The position numbers were made by a program, and so were the translations under genes. Below the pieces are notes generated by a model. The model did no database searches and was not told the origin of the DNA. It saw nothing but the letters and a program-made list of their open reading frames with translations. Shown piece after piece: positions 53,882 through 64,000 of a DNA stretch of 64,000 nt. Position 1 is the stretch's first letter. Each line of letters starts with the position of its first letter. The DNA is from Fonsecaea monophora (taxonomy: Eukaryota; Ascomycota; Eurotiomycetes; Chaetothyriales; Herpotrichiellaceae). Location of the stretch: the NCBI RefSeq assembly GCF_001642475.1, contig NW_019173994.1, positions 62,001 to 126,000 of the forward strand, read 5' to 3'.

Positions 53882-56800
53882 TCATCGCCTACCGCCACCC
53901 CTGCCTCCAAATCGCACTCTTCCACCACCTCGTCTACCCACACCACTTCTGCCTCGGAACTGCTGCTTCTGAGACTGGTCTCTCCTTTTCTCAACACCCA
54001 GTCCCCGTCTTTGCTGTTTTGGGTCCTTTCCCTTTCCTCCAGGCGACTTGGGAGATCCGGAGCCCTGCATAATCTGTCTGGCAACCTGTCTTGCCTCTTC
54101 AACGTCCAGCTCCATTTCCTCATCGTCTCGGTTGCGAGTCTCTTGCTTTGTTTTCTTCTGCATCCCGGATTTGACCTTCAGCCTTCCTTTCTGGCCTCTT
54201 CTTACCGCATCGGCGCCGGAAACTGCGTCGAGATAAGCGTTGATCGAGTTGTCTTGGTTCCCTGACCCAGACATGACAACATCGACATCGCCGCCTTCAT
54301 CCTCTTGCTCGCCGTTAAAGATCAGCTTGCCATCCTCATTGTATCTTGCTTTCGTTTTCTTCGTTCCCGGTTGTAAATCCCTCAGTCGTCCGAGTTTTTT
54401 GGTGGCGATGCTCGCCATGCTTCGTGGATCCAGGAGATCAAGCGGCTCGTCATCATCTTCGTCCTGGCGAATATACTGTTCGTTTCTTCGCCTCTTCCCA
54501 TCCACTGAAGATTTCTTGAAGGAAACTCCTGACATGGTAGCATTGTCGTCGTCTTCATCGTCACTACCTGCGATCTCGGAATCGTCGTCGTCCGATCCGT
54601 ACACAGCCTCATCGAATTCATTGTCATATTTGTTCGTCGTCGTGGTCTCCTCATCTTCGTCCATTTCTCCATCGCCGTTCTTCTTCCGCCGTCCTCGCTC
54701 TCTCCGTTTTCGGATGTTGACAACTATCTTCCGATCATCGCCCCCGACCCAGCTTTCGACCTTGGCTGAATCAAACCTCCTCAGACAGCGATCTAATATT
54801 CCCTTGACCTTAGCTCTCAACCGTCCTTTGTTTTCTTTGCTCCACACCATCAACCCGGGGACAATACTGGGCATTCTGGGTTCCAGCATTTCTGTAGGCA
54901 ATACCACAACCATGACTTTGACAAATCCAAGCACCGCGCGCACAATTTCCCGATTGTTCGACTGCAAAAATATGCAAACGGTATCGACAAGCTCCTCCTT
55001 CGTCTTATCACTTAGTCGTGTATGAAACTCGAAGAATAGCCGGCTGAGCGCAATGATGCTAGCGGCTACCATATGCGGAGCCACACCTGCCAGCCCCGCA
55101 CTGACCATGGTGAAAACCTCCTCAAGAGTTGCTGGTGCGTCAGGGGAATCATCTGGCATGTGTGGTACCAGGCGGTTGCGGATCATTGTTCCCGGAGGAT
55201 TGGATGGGCTGGAGATCTTTTCCGTGAGAGCAATGAGGAGGTCAAATCCTGCAGTTCGGGCTTTCTCGTTGCTGTCTTTGCAAGCCAGGACAACCTCACT
55301 GAGCATACTGGGAACAAAATGAAGGTCGGTATGAGGGAGGAAGGAGACGAGTGTATCAATGGCGAGGATGCGATCTCGGCGGGCAGGAACGGGTGTCGTT
55401 TCTGAAGTTCGAAGAATCAACTCCTGCAGTTCGCTGTTACGGGCAGCAAGCGCCTCTGCACCGATGGGGGAAGTTGACAGCCTCGGAATGAGTTTATACG
55501 CCTTCTTGATGAGTTGCGGGTCGGATTTGAGTATTATCGGGTTGGTTAGGATGTTGGAGGAGATGGCGAAGAGCGAGGAAAATGTCGATCTTGGTAAGTG
55601 GACAGAAAGCGCAATAACAAGATCAAGTAATGTGTGAGAGGTCGGAGGGAGTTTGCTGGCGGATGGCTGAAGCGGTTCCTTTTTGGGAAGTGGCTGATCG
55701 GCTTTTGGAAGTGCATCTTGAAGCATCGTCGACACTCGCTCAAAAGTGTCCACCAAATCCTTTTCGGGCGTGATGCTGAGATAGCTGTTGATACATCGCA
55801 AAATGTATGCACGAGACTGAGGTAGTGTTTGACTGTAGACATTAAATAAGACAGCCAAAAGGTTGCCCGCAAACTGGGACAGGTGCTGAATATTCTTCTC
55901 GGCATCAGACCTCTGTAGTCGACGTTCGAGCAAAAGCACCTCGTCTGAAAGATCTGACGCTAAGAGGGCCTGGTTCGACTCCACCAGATTTTGCAGACCT
56001 CGACACAAATCGACTCGCAGATCTGTCTGCTTGTAAAGGAGGTTTGAGAGCATCTCTGCGAATGGCTGGTCAAAAGCTGTCTGCGGATCGAGAGGAAGAT
56101 CGCAATAGCCTGGTAATGTAGCCCAGACCTGCTGCACCACAGTCTCAAAGACCTTGATATCCATCGTCTTCTCAGCGTTGCCATGATCGATTACCCTTTG
56201 ATACATCGCCTCGCTGAGGGGAACTAGGTCGGATCTGAAATGTGCCAGGTTCGTGTTGGAGACATGGTCTCTCAGTAGGGGGAGAAGCCACGCTCTACCA
56301 GGCTGGCCTGGCTGTGGTCTGATGAGGTTGTGAGGTAGAACGCTTAATACAGCGCCGGGACCAAGGTTGCGGATGGCATGGCCAAGGACCTCGTCTGCTT
56401 CCTTCTTGCCTTGAAATCCCTCATAACTCCGTAGCTCACCAATTGCCTTGACGATAGGTAGCAGGAACGGATCCCCGCGCCACCTCAGAGAGTCAAACAC
56501 GGCACTCAATGCGCTGAAGACTTCTACCCAGGCTGTTTGATATTTTACGGCCAAGAGATCAAGGGCCCTTTTTGAGAGTTGCTCCAACACTTTTTCATCG
56601 TATACTGACGGGTCGGATATGACGCTGTCCGGGATGCAATTGGCAAAGAACGAAATGAGACACTCCGATGCCGAGACCCTGATGTTGTGAGATGGGCTCG
56701 TGAGAAAGGGACTCACTAGATCGCAGAGCTCCGGCAGCTTGGCGAAGGTGTCTTCGGGTTCAACGACTGCCGCCGTACCATAGCCCCTTGACAAGATTGC

Positions 56801-57769
56801 TATCCAGGGCGGAAGCAGCTGAGAGTCGTTCTGAGGAGGTTTCAGAACCACTATTGCTTCCAGCAAGCGTGGCAACTTTGAGGACGAGACCTCGTCCTGC
56901 ATTCCCTCAAATATCACCTCGAACACTTCAAAAGCGCTCATAACCAAGTAGTCATTCTTCGATCTGGATATGGACAGGAGCAAATGGCAGAGGGATTCAA
57001 TCTTTTTGCTTGGCCATCCACCCGATGCTACTGCAATAGTTTTGGTCAACTGCAGAGCATGAATCACGGCAGGCTCGTGACTATCGTCCGGTCGACCATT
57101 CTGCCGCCGTACCTGGTGTACCTGGTCCACGGCGTTCTTCAGATTGTTCTGGGCAGCAATTGCGCACATTTCGGCGGCGGGATGATCGATCGCAGGACCA
57201 GGTGGTGGATTTTTCAGAATATTTGTTATGGCCTCCTGCGCGCGTTTTCTTATTTTGGGCCTCGAGTCAATAGCCAGCGTGAGCAACACAGGGATGGTCT
57301 GCCGAGGGCTGGCCTGGGTGTGTGGAAGGTTCCATGCCGCAGCATCTTGGGCAATCAGCAACGACTCCAGACATCCTATTGCTGACCGTAGCAATGGTCC
57401 ATTCTGTAAAGTGGCGTTCAGGAAGGGTCCTAGCAAGGACAGGATCGTGGTAAACTGTGATCGGAGGAGGCCCGCGGGGACGTGCGAGGTGATCAGGTCG
57501 AGTAGATAAACGGTCGAGGTAACGACCTCATTATCACTTCCGGCAGAAGCAGATTGTTTCAGAAGGGCGAGGAGAGCGGCAAAGTACGCCGTGGGAGTAA
57601 ATTTCGTCTTTTGCTCGATGAGGGTTTCCTCGATGGAGGACAGAACCACGGCAGTCTGTGGATGGGTCAGTGGACTCGCACAGCCTTGCAATGGGGTCTC
57701 AAAACTTACATGCTGTTGACTCTGGAGATTCGGCGATTTTATCTTGGCCAACCTCTCCTCGAGAGACAT
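53882..57769 (-). CDS. RRP12: Rrp12, ribosomal subunit export factor (HEAT/NUC173)
   Basis: Large HEAT-repeat protein that binds pre-40S and pre-60S particles and Ran and helps export them from the nucleus. Exon 1 is 57769-57710 (MSLEERLAKIKSPNLQSQQH), the intron is about 57656-57709 (54 bp), and exon 2 runs to the stop at 53882, giving about 1277 aa. Exon 2 opens TAVVLSSIEETLIEQKTKFT then PTAYFAALLALLKQ, the conserved start. The NUC173 region lies around residues 400-700. The C-terminus has a strongly acidic/serine block (YGSDDDDSEIAGSDDEDDD), then DPRSMASIATKKLG and ARYNEDGKLIF, which are family signatures, and ends in an RGG-rich tail (GRRGGGRVRFGGRGGGRR). The intron has no stop and is a multiple of three, so retention would insert 18 residues. 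Confidence 0.94.
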   Translation of the reverse strand: MSLEERLAKIKSPNLQSQQHVSFETPLQGCASPLTHPQTAVVLSSIEETLIEQKTKFTPTAYFAALLALLKQSASAGSDNEVVTSTVYLLDLITSHVPAGLLRSQFTTILSLLGPFLNATLQNGPLLRSAIGCLESLLIAQDAAAWNLPHTQASPRQTIPVLLTLAIDSRPKIRKRAQEAITNILKNPPPGPAIDHPAAEMCAIAAQNNLKNAVDQVHQVRRQNGRPDDSHEPAVIHALQLTKTIAVASGGWPSKKIESLCHLLLSISRSKNDYLVMSAFEVFEVIFEGMQDEVSSSKLPRLLEAIVVLKPPQNDSQLLPPWIAILSRGYGTAAVVEPEDTFAKLPELCDLVSPFLTSPSHNIRVSASECLISFFANCIPDSVISDPSVYDEKVLEQLSKRALDLLAVKYQTAWVEVFSALSAVFDSLRWRGDPFLLPIVKAIGELRSYEGFQGKKEADEVLGHAIRNLGPGAVLSVLPHNLIRPQPGQPGRAWLLPLLRDHVSNTNLAHFRSDLVPLSEAMYQRVIDHGNAEKTMDIKVFETVVQQVWATLPGYCDLPLDPQTAFDQPFAEMLSNLLYKQTDLRVDLCRGLQNLVESNQALLASDLSDEVLLLERRLQRSDAEKNIQHLSQFAGNLLAVLFNVYSQTLPQSRAYILRCINSYLSITPEKDLVDTFERVSTMLQDALPKADQPLPKKEPLQPSASKLPPTSHTLLDLVIALSVHLPRSTFSSLFAISSNILTNPIILKSDPQLIKKAYKLIPRLSTSPIGAEALAARNSELQELILRTSETTPVPARRDRILAIDTLVSFLPHTDLHFVPSMLSEVVLACKDSNEKARTAGFDLLIALTEKISSPSNPPGTMIRNRLVPHMPDDSPDAPATLEEVFTMVSAGLAGVAPHMVAASIIALSRLFFEFHTRLSDKTKEELVDTVCIFLQSNNREIVRAVLGFVKVMVVVLPTEMLEPRMPSIVPGLMVWSKENKGRLRAKVKGILDRCLRRFDSAKVESWVGGDDRKIVVNIRKRRERGRRKKNGDGEMDEDEETTTTNKYDNEFDEAVYGSDDDDSEIAGSDDEDDDNATMSGVSFKKSSVDGKRRRNEQYIRQDEDDDEPLDLLDPRSMASIATKKLGRLRDLQPGTKKTKARYNEDGKLIFNGEQEDEGGDVDVVMSGSGNQDNSINAYLDAVSGADAVRRGQKGRLKVKSGMQKKTKQETRNRDDEEMELDVEEARQVARQIMQGSGSPKSPGGKGKDPKQQRRGLGVEKRRDQSQKQQFRGRSGVGRRGGGRVRFGGRGGGRR

Positions 57770-58319
57770 ATTGACAGCAATATGGACGAGCGAAACTGCT
57801 ACACAATCGCCGGGTGCGGTGTGGCTGTCAAAATCTCCAGTGCGGGCAACATTTTTTAAAATCGGAGATTCCGATGTTTTGCCGGCAGCCTTTCTTTCAG
57901 CCTTGCCAGATGGCACACACGTGATATGTCAGCCTCGTTGCAAACAAGGTTGACGATAACCACCGGCTGGCTGCAGAAAGGTGACACGCATGAGGCAGGA
58001 AATGAGAAAACGGGTGTGCAGAGTTCAATCCTTCGTAGCCGATGGACTGTGACATCAGAACAGAAACAAAGGGCTCCGAACCAGCCATAGGGGCTCATTT
58101 CCCTGGTACGACATTCTTTTCAAACTCATGTTTGAACCGTGAGCGCTAGGTTTGATTTCTGGATCCTCCTCGCAAATGATTGCCGAAGTGGTGCATCGAA
58201 TTCTACCATCTTGTCTCATCAACTAGGGAACCAATTCTTGATGATAGGTTCCGTGGGAATTCCCAACGCCACCTTCCGAAAATACTGTCGAGTCTGGGGT
58301 ATCGACTACACACGAGCGG
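57770..58319. other. Intergenic, 5' flank of RRP12
   Basis: This is 550 bases between the RRP12 start and the stop of a small gene on the same strand. A minus-strand frame runs into RRP12 from 57916 but is leader sequence. No other gene was seen. Confidence 0.55.
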
Positions 58320-58589
58320 TTAGTTGTGGACCCCGTACTCGAATGGAAGATACTGCAGTGTGAGTTTGGGCCTTACCAGGTTGTTCTCCACGGCGTACTT
58401 CATCAGCAGATCGTACTGTGCGAGAATCATTTCTGCGCGCCGCTTACGTTGTATACTCTCGTAATCCTCTTTGTGAGATTGCTCGGACGCAGGTTCGCCC
58501 TGATCTACCGGCAAACCTCGAGAGGAATATAGGATAGAGGCCGCGCCCATGCTTGGGTTTCTGGCCCCGGAGAATTCAGCCGAGAACAT
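58320..58589 (-). CDS. Small protein of unknown function, 89 aa
   Basis: The ATG at 58589 gives 89 residues: MFSAEFSGARNPSMGAASIL, then a middle QSHKEDYESIQRKRRAEMIL, then AQYDLLMKYAVENNLVRPKL and the end LQYLPFEYGVHN. The charged helix (about 40-70) looks genuine and the frame is fully open. The frame could extend upstream to 58649, but MFSAEF is a better start. I do not know the family. It may be a small fungal-specific protein, or the coding end of an otherwise missed multi-exon gene. No membrane segment or signal peptide is visible. Confidence 0.55.
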   Translation of the reverse strand: MFSAEFSGARNPSMGAASILYSSRGLPVDQGEPASEQSHKEDYESIQRKRRAEMILAQYDLLMKYAVENNLVRPKLTLQYLPFEYGVHN

Positions 58590-59322
58590 TGTGCTTCGAG
58601 TGTGAGGTGGGCAGTAATGTGATGGGGCATGAAATGAGAATACCTCCAAGATAGACCATCCAGAAGCCAGAACAAATTTAACGATGCATCAAGAATGCGG
58701 TAGTTACCGAGTCGTGCAGCACGTGCGCCTAGCGTCGTCGACACTCAATACTCTTGCCTTACATCAAATGGTACAAGCCAGAGTTGCAGTCAAGTCAATC
58801 AAAGAAGAATCGAGATACGTGTTCAAATGTGCTTGCGTTGAGATATAACGTCCTGGAACCATCATATCGTCCAGGAGCCAGGATGGCAAGGCACAGGTTA
58901 TCTAGACACCAATCTCTCCTCCATCAAACTCTCAGAACTCTCATATAGCATCACCACTCCCAACTGTAATGCATTCATGCCGCACATATCCTTCCTATGT
59001 CTGTCTTCCTCGAAGTGGTGGTCAAGAAACTCCATTCCCCCATTCTAAGTTGTGCAAGTCGCCGAATGTACTGGGAAAAATTTCATGATTTTCCCTTGTT
59101 TCAGTCGTAAAATTTTAGACAAGATTTTTGGCAGCTCATACCCGCAAAAACGAGGTAGTTCCGTGTAGTGCCCAATTCGCCGCCCGTCCAAAATGACCTC
59201 GATGAAACGCCGATATCTTGAATTGCCATGCCGCTAAATGCTGAAGAACCAAACAGACGTCTGTACACGCCGACAGTGACCGGCCAGCTGGAAATGATTT
59301 CGAAGAAACATTATGATTAAAA
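58590..59322. other. Intergenic
   Basis: This holds the flanks of the small gene and KRE6. No gene or repeat worth naming was seen. Confidence 0.55.
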
Positions 59323-61385
59323 TTAACATCCATTCACCAGCGAGTTCTTTGGCCATCCGTAGCCGGTATCGGCCCTGGAAACTGAGGTTAGCTCGGTTGG
59401 ACACAACACGGACAGGCAAGACTCACCAAGTCGTGATATTCGGGTTGTGATACACCTCGTAGTGATTGTTGATATACTCGGTCGTCTCGTATCCCTCAGG
59501 ATCACAGCTCATTTCGCCGTTGTCGTCCTGATAGATGCGGATGTAATCAACTCGCATGGTAGCTGGCATCAGAGGCGCTAATCCGGTCAAATTCAGCGAC
59601 GAGAAGCCAGGTGATATACCGAAATTGACAATGATCGACATCGGCTCTTCGGGAATAACTCTTTGAGCAACATTTCCGTTGGGACCCAATGCCTGGGCTT
59701 CCATACGCCACACAGGCTCCGAGCCGACAAACCAGGTGATATCGCCATCGTTCCCCGTGGTGTATTCGTAAGCATAAACTTGATAAGCGTTCCCATCATA
59801 CCACGCATTGTTGAGATTGGACAATCCCGAAACTGCTTGCTGGAAAGGTCCACCTTTGTATGTATTCATGGCTGTGACTGAGAAATCGAAGACTTCCACG
59901 AAGTCATAGTTGGGTTGATACCAGATGTCGAAGGGCGCCACTTGAAAGGACTGAGAGACCATACCGATTTGGTTGCCCTCGGCATCAAGAGTGCCAACGC
60001 TTGCTTCCAGCACATCGATCTCAGGGGCGGATCGGGATTTCCCAGGAGTTGGATGGTCCTCATTAGAGCATGTGCAGGCTGGGAGTCTCATGCCTGGGAG
60101 GTAGCTGATGCCATCGGGAGAGCTCTGGTTCGCAGTGATGCCGGCGTCGCACACGTCTGCGTACGAGTAGGGCCACAAGCCATCTGTTGTCGCAGCGTAT
60201 CCAGGCCGTCCAAGGTTGCCCATGGACCAAAAACCGGGCCAGAAGCCGACGGTATCACCACGGCCGGGAAGAGAGATACTGGCCTCCAACCTGCCGCCTT
60301 TGAAACACATCTGATTCCAGGACTGCAGCATGCCTGAACGATAGTTCAAGCCATGATTTTGAAAAGCATCGAAGCGCAATTCCAACACACCATCGTTTGT
60401 GGTGGCAGCGTCGGGGTCGTACCACTCCAAATCCCTCGTCACCCCATACCAGATGTCCACTGCAGTCCAATATGGGTCATCTCCTTCATAGAACGTCCGT
60501 CCTGGCTTGGAGAACTCGTCTGAGAAGACCAAATTCCACGTATTTCCATGATAATCTTTCTTTGTTTTGACGGAATCAGGGGTGTCGGGATCGATGAGAC
60601 TAGTGCGAATATTCTTCAGTAATGGAACCTTACCACTTCCTATGCAAGAGTTGCCGTCTGCGCATGGGTTTGGTGACGACGTTATCTTCTCAACAAAGGT
60701 CCTAAACGAGCCTGTTAGCACATAGATCTTGACAATGGGGGCCTAGAACGAACAAAACTGGATATCCCACAAAAAGGACCAATATTCCTAGTGTTATCAG
60801 GGCAAGACCACCAACATTGACTAAGCCTCTTCTGTTGAAGATATCACAGTCTCGGTCCTTGTCATTGGGATCAGGGTTATGGAGGTAGTCGTCTTTTTCA
60901 ACATCCTCTGGGAATAGAAGAAGTCCCGCAGATGGCAGAATATTGTATTTTTCTGATACCGTTTGAGTGTTGACGTCGTTGTCATCACTGCCGGCTCTTG
61001 AACCTGGTCTTGATTGACTTTGATCCCTGAACGGATTTTCGAAGCCTCTGCTATCCCTGCTCCGGTCCGACTCCCAGCTCGATCGGCGAGAAGAATAACT
61101 CGAGCGAACGGGGGACCTTAGGGGTGAGCCGCCGTCATCTTTGAATCTGTTTGAGCGGCCTGTGACTGGTGGTAGTAGTCTTTCAGCCGAATCCTGGACT
61201 TGATCTGAAGGGTAGACGTTGCTTAATTGTGACCGGGCTGTTGTCGGTCTAGAGTTTGTCGGGACAAGAGTCCTCGAGGAACTGCTTGCATCGGCGTTGA
61301 GCAAGTCTTCTTGACCTGAATTGAGACGAATATGAGGAGGAACTCGTGGAGGTGATGAGGAACTGCTGTTGCTGTGGGACGACAT
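59323..61385 (-). CDS. KRE6: KRE6/SKN1-type beta-1,6-glucan synthesis protein
   Basis: Type II membrane glycoprotein of the Golgi/ER and cell surface, needed to make beta-1,6-glucan in the wall. Its lumenal part is a GH16-like glycoside hydrolase fold. Exons are 61385-60754, 60701-59427 and 59374-59323, with two introns of 52 bp, giving 652 aa. The cytosolic N-terminus of about 185 residues is Ser/Arg-rich. The membrane span is LVNVGGLALITLGILVLFVG, ending just before the first intron. GH16 features are NLVFSDEFSKPGRTFYEGDD, then YRSGMLQSWNQMCFKGGRLE, GFWPGFWSMGNLGRPGY and the catalytic SAPEIDVLEASVG (ExDxxE). NITTW is joined by the second intron to ADTGYGWPKNSLVNGC, the conserved tail. KRE6 and SKN1 are paralogues and cannot be told apart here. 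Confidence 0.94.
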
Positions 61386-63202
61386 TATAAGATGGCGACC
61401 GACTCGTCGTCAGGGAGATCGATCGCCAACACTTGAAGGAACGGGGTGCAAGGACAGTATTTGGTCGGCCAAAGAGATGAGTGAGAGGAGGGCTGAGTCG
61501 GTTTTAGGGTCGAGGCTCTGAAGGAAGTATGTCTTAGGGCCGGCCGCAGTCTCGAAGGACGGTGAATGGAGGAGGCCGACCGATGAGAGCGTAAGCAGTG
61601 CAGATTAGGCGAACAAGTGGTTGAAAATAGCTAGGAGGCCGGGGGCAACAGAGGAAAAGACGCCGACAGGGTCAGAGGAACAAGTTGCTCGTGATCGTGA
61701 AGAGCGAAAAGGGCTTCGCAGTTGTGAGTTTGTGGTATGGCCGTGCACGAGATACTGTAGGTGCTCCTTTCTGGCCAGCAGGAAAGGGACAAGCTGCTGC
61801 CAGCTGAAAAGGAGAGATTCTGGGGGAGCAGAATGAGGGTTTCGAGGTCGGTAGAGAACTGCGAGGTAAAGAGACGGGGTCGATTGGAAACGAACGTAAC
61901 TGCTTCAACAGCAGAGGATCTGTCGAGCAAACGAACAAAGAAGATGGTGTTTGTGTTGGCCTCACAGGCACGCGCAGTTTGGCAGGTTTCTCAGGATACA
62001 AGAGTTTACCTAGCAGATGGTAGAACAGCAGAAGAGGCTTTGGCAGAGGCCTACAGGGCTAGTGGGCGAGGGGGGCGCCACGGGGCAATTGGACAATTGG
62101 GCTATCGGGCTAAACTTTAGTGGACGCGCAGGTGCTCCGGTCTCTCTAAGCGGCCCACTGCCGAGCTTTAGTGCCGTAGTGATCTGTGCCTAGTAGGTAG
62201 TCAGCCTCAGCTGTAACTCCAAACTGCTGGGCCTCCAAGGGCCTCATCTCAGCCCCGGGGAGCGCATTTGATGACCCTGAATTAAGGGGATCGCAGGTGA
62301 ATTTCAGACCCTCTATAATAAAATGGGTCGCCGGTTTCGAGTCCAGTTACACTATCAGTAAGAAACACCTTGTTGAGGAGTTCTTCTGGGCAATGACTTG
62401 GTAGAGGAGAGATATGCTGGCATTTGCCCATCTTGATGGGGTTTCCAAGAGCGTACCAGCATAATATTTGTTGTTGTTCTCGGGAGTCGGTACCTGCATC
62501 GTTGGCTGTGAGATGGGCGGGTGAGAGGAGGCACTGTTCCTCCATCCTCTCCCTCTCGCTACTCTTTGTCCTCGTACACAACCCTCACCTGCACCCTGCA
62601 AACTGCGGCCTTCCATTATCATTTGCACAACACCAGCAGATCGTATTTTGTTCCTTCTTTGGATTGTGCTCGTGTCCCTTCCAACCATGAACCCTGATAC
62701 CTCTCACTGCCGCTGCTAGTTCAATTCCACATCCGTCAGGTGAAGAGGTGTATGTTTGTGCAGCTGCCAGCCTGGTCTGAAAGTGCTCTGATCTGATTCC
62801 AAGTCTCAGGTTAACATGCAGATCTCCCTTTCTTCAGTCATGATTTCCTCGATCCCCCTGGCCGAGACTTTGTCGGGGCCCACAGCGTCACCTACCCATC
62901 CAGATCCAAGCAAATGGGCCAAGGAGAACAGGAGAGGAGTGCGCTTGGCCAAAAACAAACCCAGTACCAGCGGCCTCCGAAAAGAGTTGACGCGTTCGTG
63001 TGCGGTAGTGGCACAGCAGCGCCCCATTCCGTGTGCAGCTTCACCCTTGGACGCCTTCACATTGCTTGCTGAGCCCCATCAGCCTGCTTCGAGCATTCGG
63101 TAGGTACAAGCTACGAGGAGGACGGATGGGCAAATCACGGCCGTGAGTGGCGCTATTGTGGTCGAATCACTGTGCTGCTGACACTCGGAGACTCGAAGCA
63201 GT

Positions 63203-63218
63203 GGGGGGGGGGGGGGGG
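63203..63218. repeat. Homopolymer run of 16 G
   Basis: Sixteen G in a row in intergenic DNA. The length may be affected by sequencing error. Confidence 0.85.
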
Positions 63219-63486
63219 CGCGGACAGGATCCTAGAACAATCTGACGGGGAGCCTTGATTTCGCCTGTTTGCTCTCATTTTGATTCGCCTTCGCCATTCA
63301 GGGGGAACCGCCACAGCACAGCACGACTGACCAGAGGAGCAGCTTGATCCTTTGCCGTTTTCCTTCTATTCTTAACCCTTCATGCCAAGGAAGGACTTTC
63401 CGAAGGCTGGACAGACTGAGAGCATCCTCGAAGAGCTCTAGAATACTACAGAGTGATACGAAGTGGACAGAAGATGGCATGATTGA

Positions 63487-63843
63487 TACTCGGTACCTCT
63501 CAAGAATCTTGTCCTCTGCGTTATAACGGTGCATCCCTGCCCTTGGTCAGCGACCATCGTCCATTTTTGTTTCAGCTTCGACTTGGACACCGCTACGAGG
63601 CTTGCAACGAGGGTTGCTACAAGGCGTTGACGCGGCCAGTCAACGGTGACGCGTTGCTGGTAGGCACCAAGTACCAAGTACCGAGTAGGTTTACTACGAG
63701 GTACCTCGTACTTTGTACCGAGTAATTACAGTGTCTCGAGTCTCAACGAGGTTTTCCCCTGTTTCTTATCGATGCAACTTCGGTTCGGATATTGTCCCAG
63801 GGGCTGGAATCCCCACATGTATGCTGCAATCCTGTACTCGGTA
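63487..63843. repeat. Cluster of TACTCGGTA words with a 16-base palindrome
   Basis: TACTCGGTA or its complement occurs at 63487, 63679, 63716 and 63835. A perfect palindrome, TACGAGGTACCTCGTA, lies at 63695-63710 between two of them. Three further copies occur elsewhere in the window, all outside called genes. Confidence 0.75.
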
Positions 63844-64000
63844 ACTCGTACAAGTATATTATCCCCATTTGATTCGGCACTGGACCGTCGTGTGAAATAC
63901 CTACCCTGAATATCCGAACCTTGGGCTCCAGTATATCCCCTGTTTGCTATCCGTTGCCTCAATAATTATCTGCTGGTATCTATCCCGAATGGTTCCTGTT

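Larger units (their letters stand above)
61386..64000. other. Gene-free right end, 2.6 kb
   Basis: This is the 5' flank of KRE6 and beyond. Open frames overlap on both strands without family features. Contents are a run of 16 G at 63203-63218, and from 63487 to 63843 four copies of the 9-mer TACTCGGTA/TACCGAGTA plus a perfect 16-base palindrome. A tRNA-like B-box near 62330 lacks the rest of a tRNA. Confidence 0.55.

Noticed and set aside
54240..55025. Plus-strand Ser-rich frame of 261 codons
   Set aside because: It is the complement of the acidic, repetitive C-terminal region of RRP12.
62320..62350. tRNA B-box-like GGTTTCGAGTCC
   Set aside because: It has an extra T in the box, no A box at the right distance, and no acceptor stem.
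62816..63103. Plus-strand frame of 95 codons starting with a hydrophobic stretch
   Set aside because: The hydrophobic part is too short and polar for a signal peptide, and an equal frame lies on the other strand.

Overview
This window is nuclear DNA of a filamentous ascomycete (Pezizomycotina). Genes are short-spaced, sit on both strands and carry 50-130 bp introns with GT..AG ends and CTRAC-like branch sites. The content also fits: a HET-domain gene, a WSC/DUF1996 wall protein, a KRE6/SKN1 glucan gene, DUF2415 and fungal-type mitochondrial genes. The protein flavour suggests Eurotiomycetes, possibly black-yeast relatives, but I cannot prove the order from this sequence. No plasmid, phage, transposon ORF, CRISPR array, rRNA or convincing tRNA was seen.

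Layout. 0-5 kb: the end of one gene, a frameshifted BRCT-like relic, and a secreted DUF1996 protein with two WSC domains. 5-10 kb: PHB1 and QCR8 head to head, a FAM32A homologue, and a doubtful gene with a (GT)n intron. 10-21 kb: a pyruvate dehydrogenase kinase, an SGNH/GDSL-like membrane protein, LSM1 and an SDR oxidoreductase. 22-32 kb: a C2H2-like protein, a histidine phosphatase with a C-terminal PIP-box-like motif head to head with TIM9, the SAM-domain RNA-binding protein VTS1, and EMC6. 33-48 kb: a long low-complexity zinc-finger protein, a 4.9 kb gene-free stretch, mitochondrial Hsp70 (SSC1) divergent from a DUF2415 WD protein, and mitochondrial ribosomal protein bL21m. 49-61 kb: a HET protein, an NmrA-like reductase, the ribosome-export factor RRP12, a small unknown protein, and a KRE6/SKN1 protein. 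The last 2.6 kb is gene-free and carries a cluster of a recurrent short word.

Themes. Six of about 21 good genes act in mitochondria (PHB1, QCR8, PDK, TIM9, SSC1, bL21m); two of them belong to the import pathway. Post-transcriptional genes (LSM1, VTS1, RRP12) and cell-surface genes (WSC protein, KRE6) are the other groups. There is no sign of a secondary-metabolite cluster. Most genes could be rebuilt exon by exon. Three models remain uncertain: the middle of the WSC gene, the first intron of the SGNH gene, and the 8.9-10.0 kb gene.

The observations most worth checking are the PIP-box-like tail on the histidine phosphatase, the BRCT relic, the missing catalytic-type histidine in the SGNH protein, the intergenic 9-mer TACTCGGTA, and a perfect 14-bp-arm hairpin near 32.76 kb.
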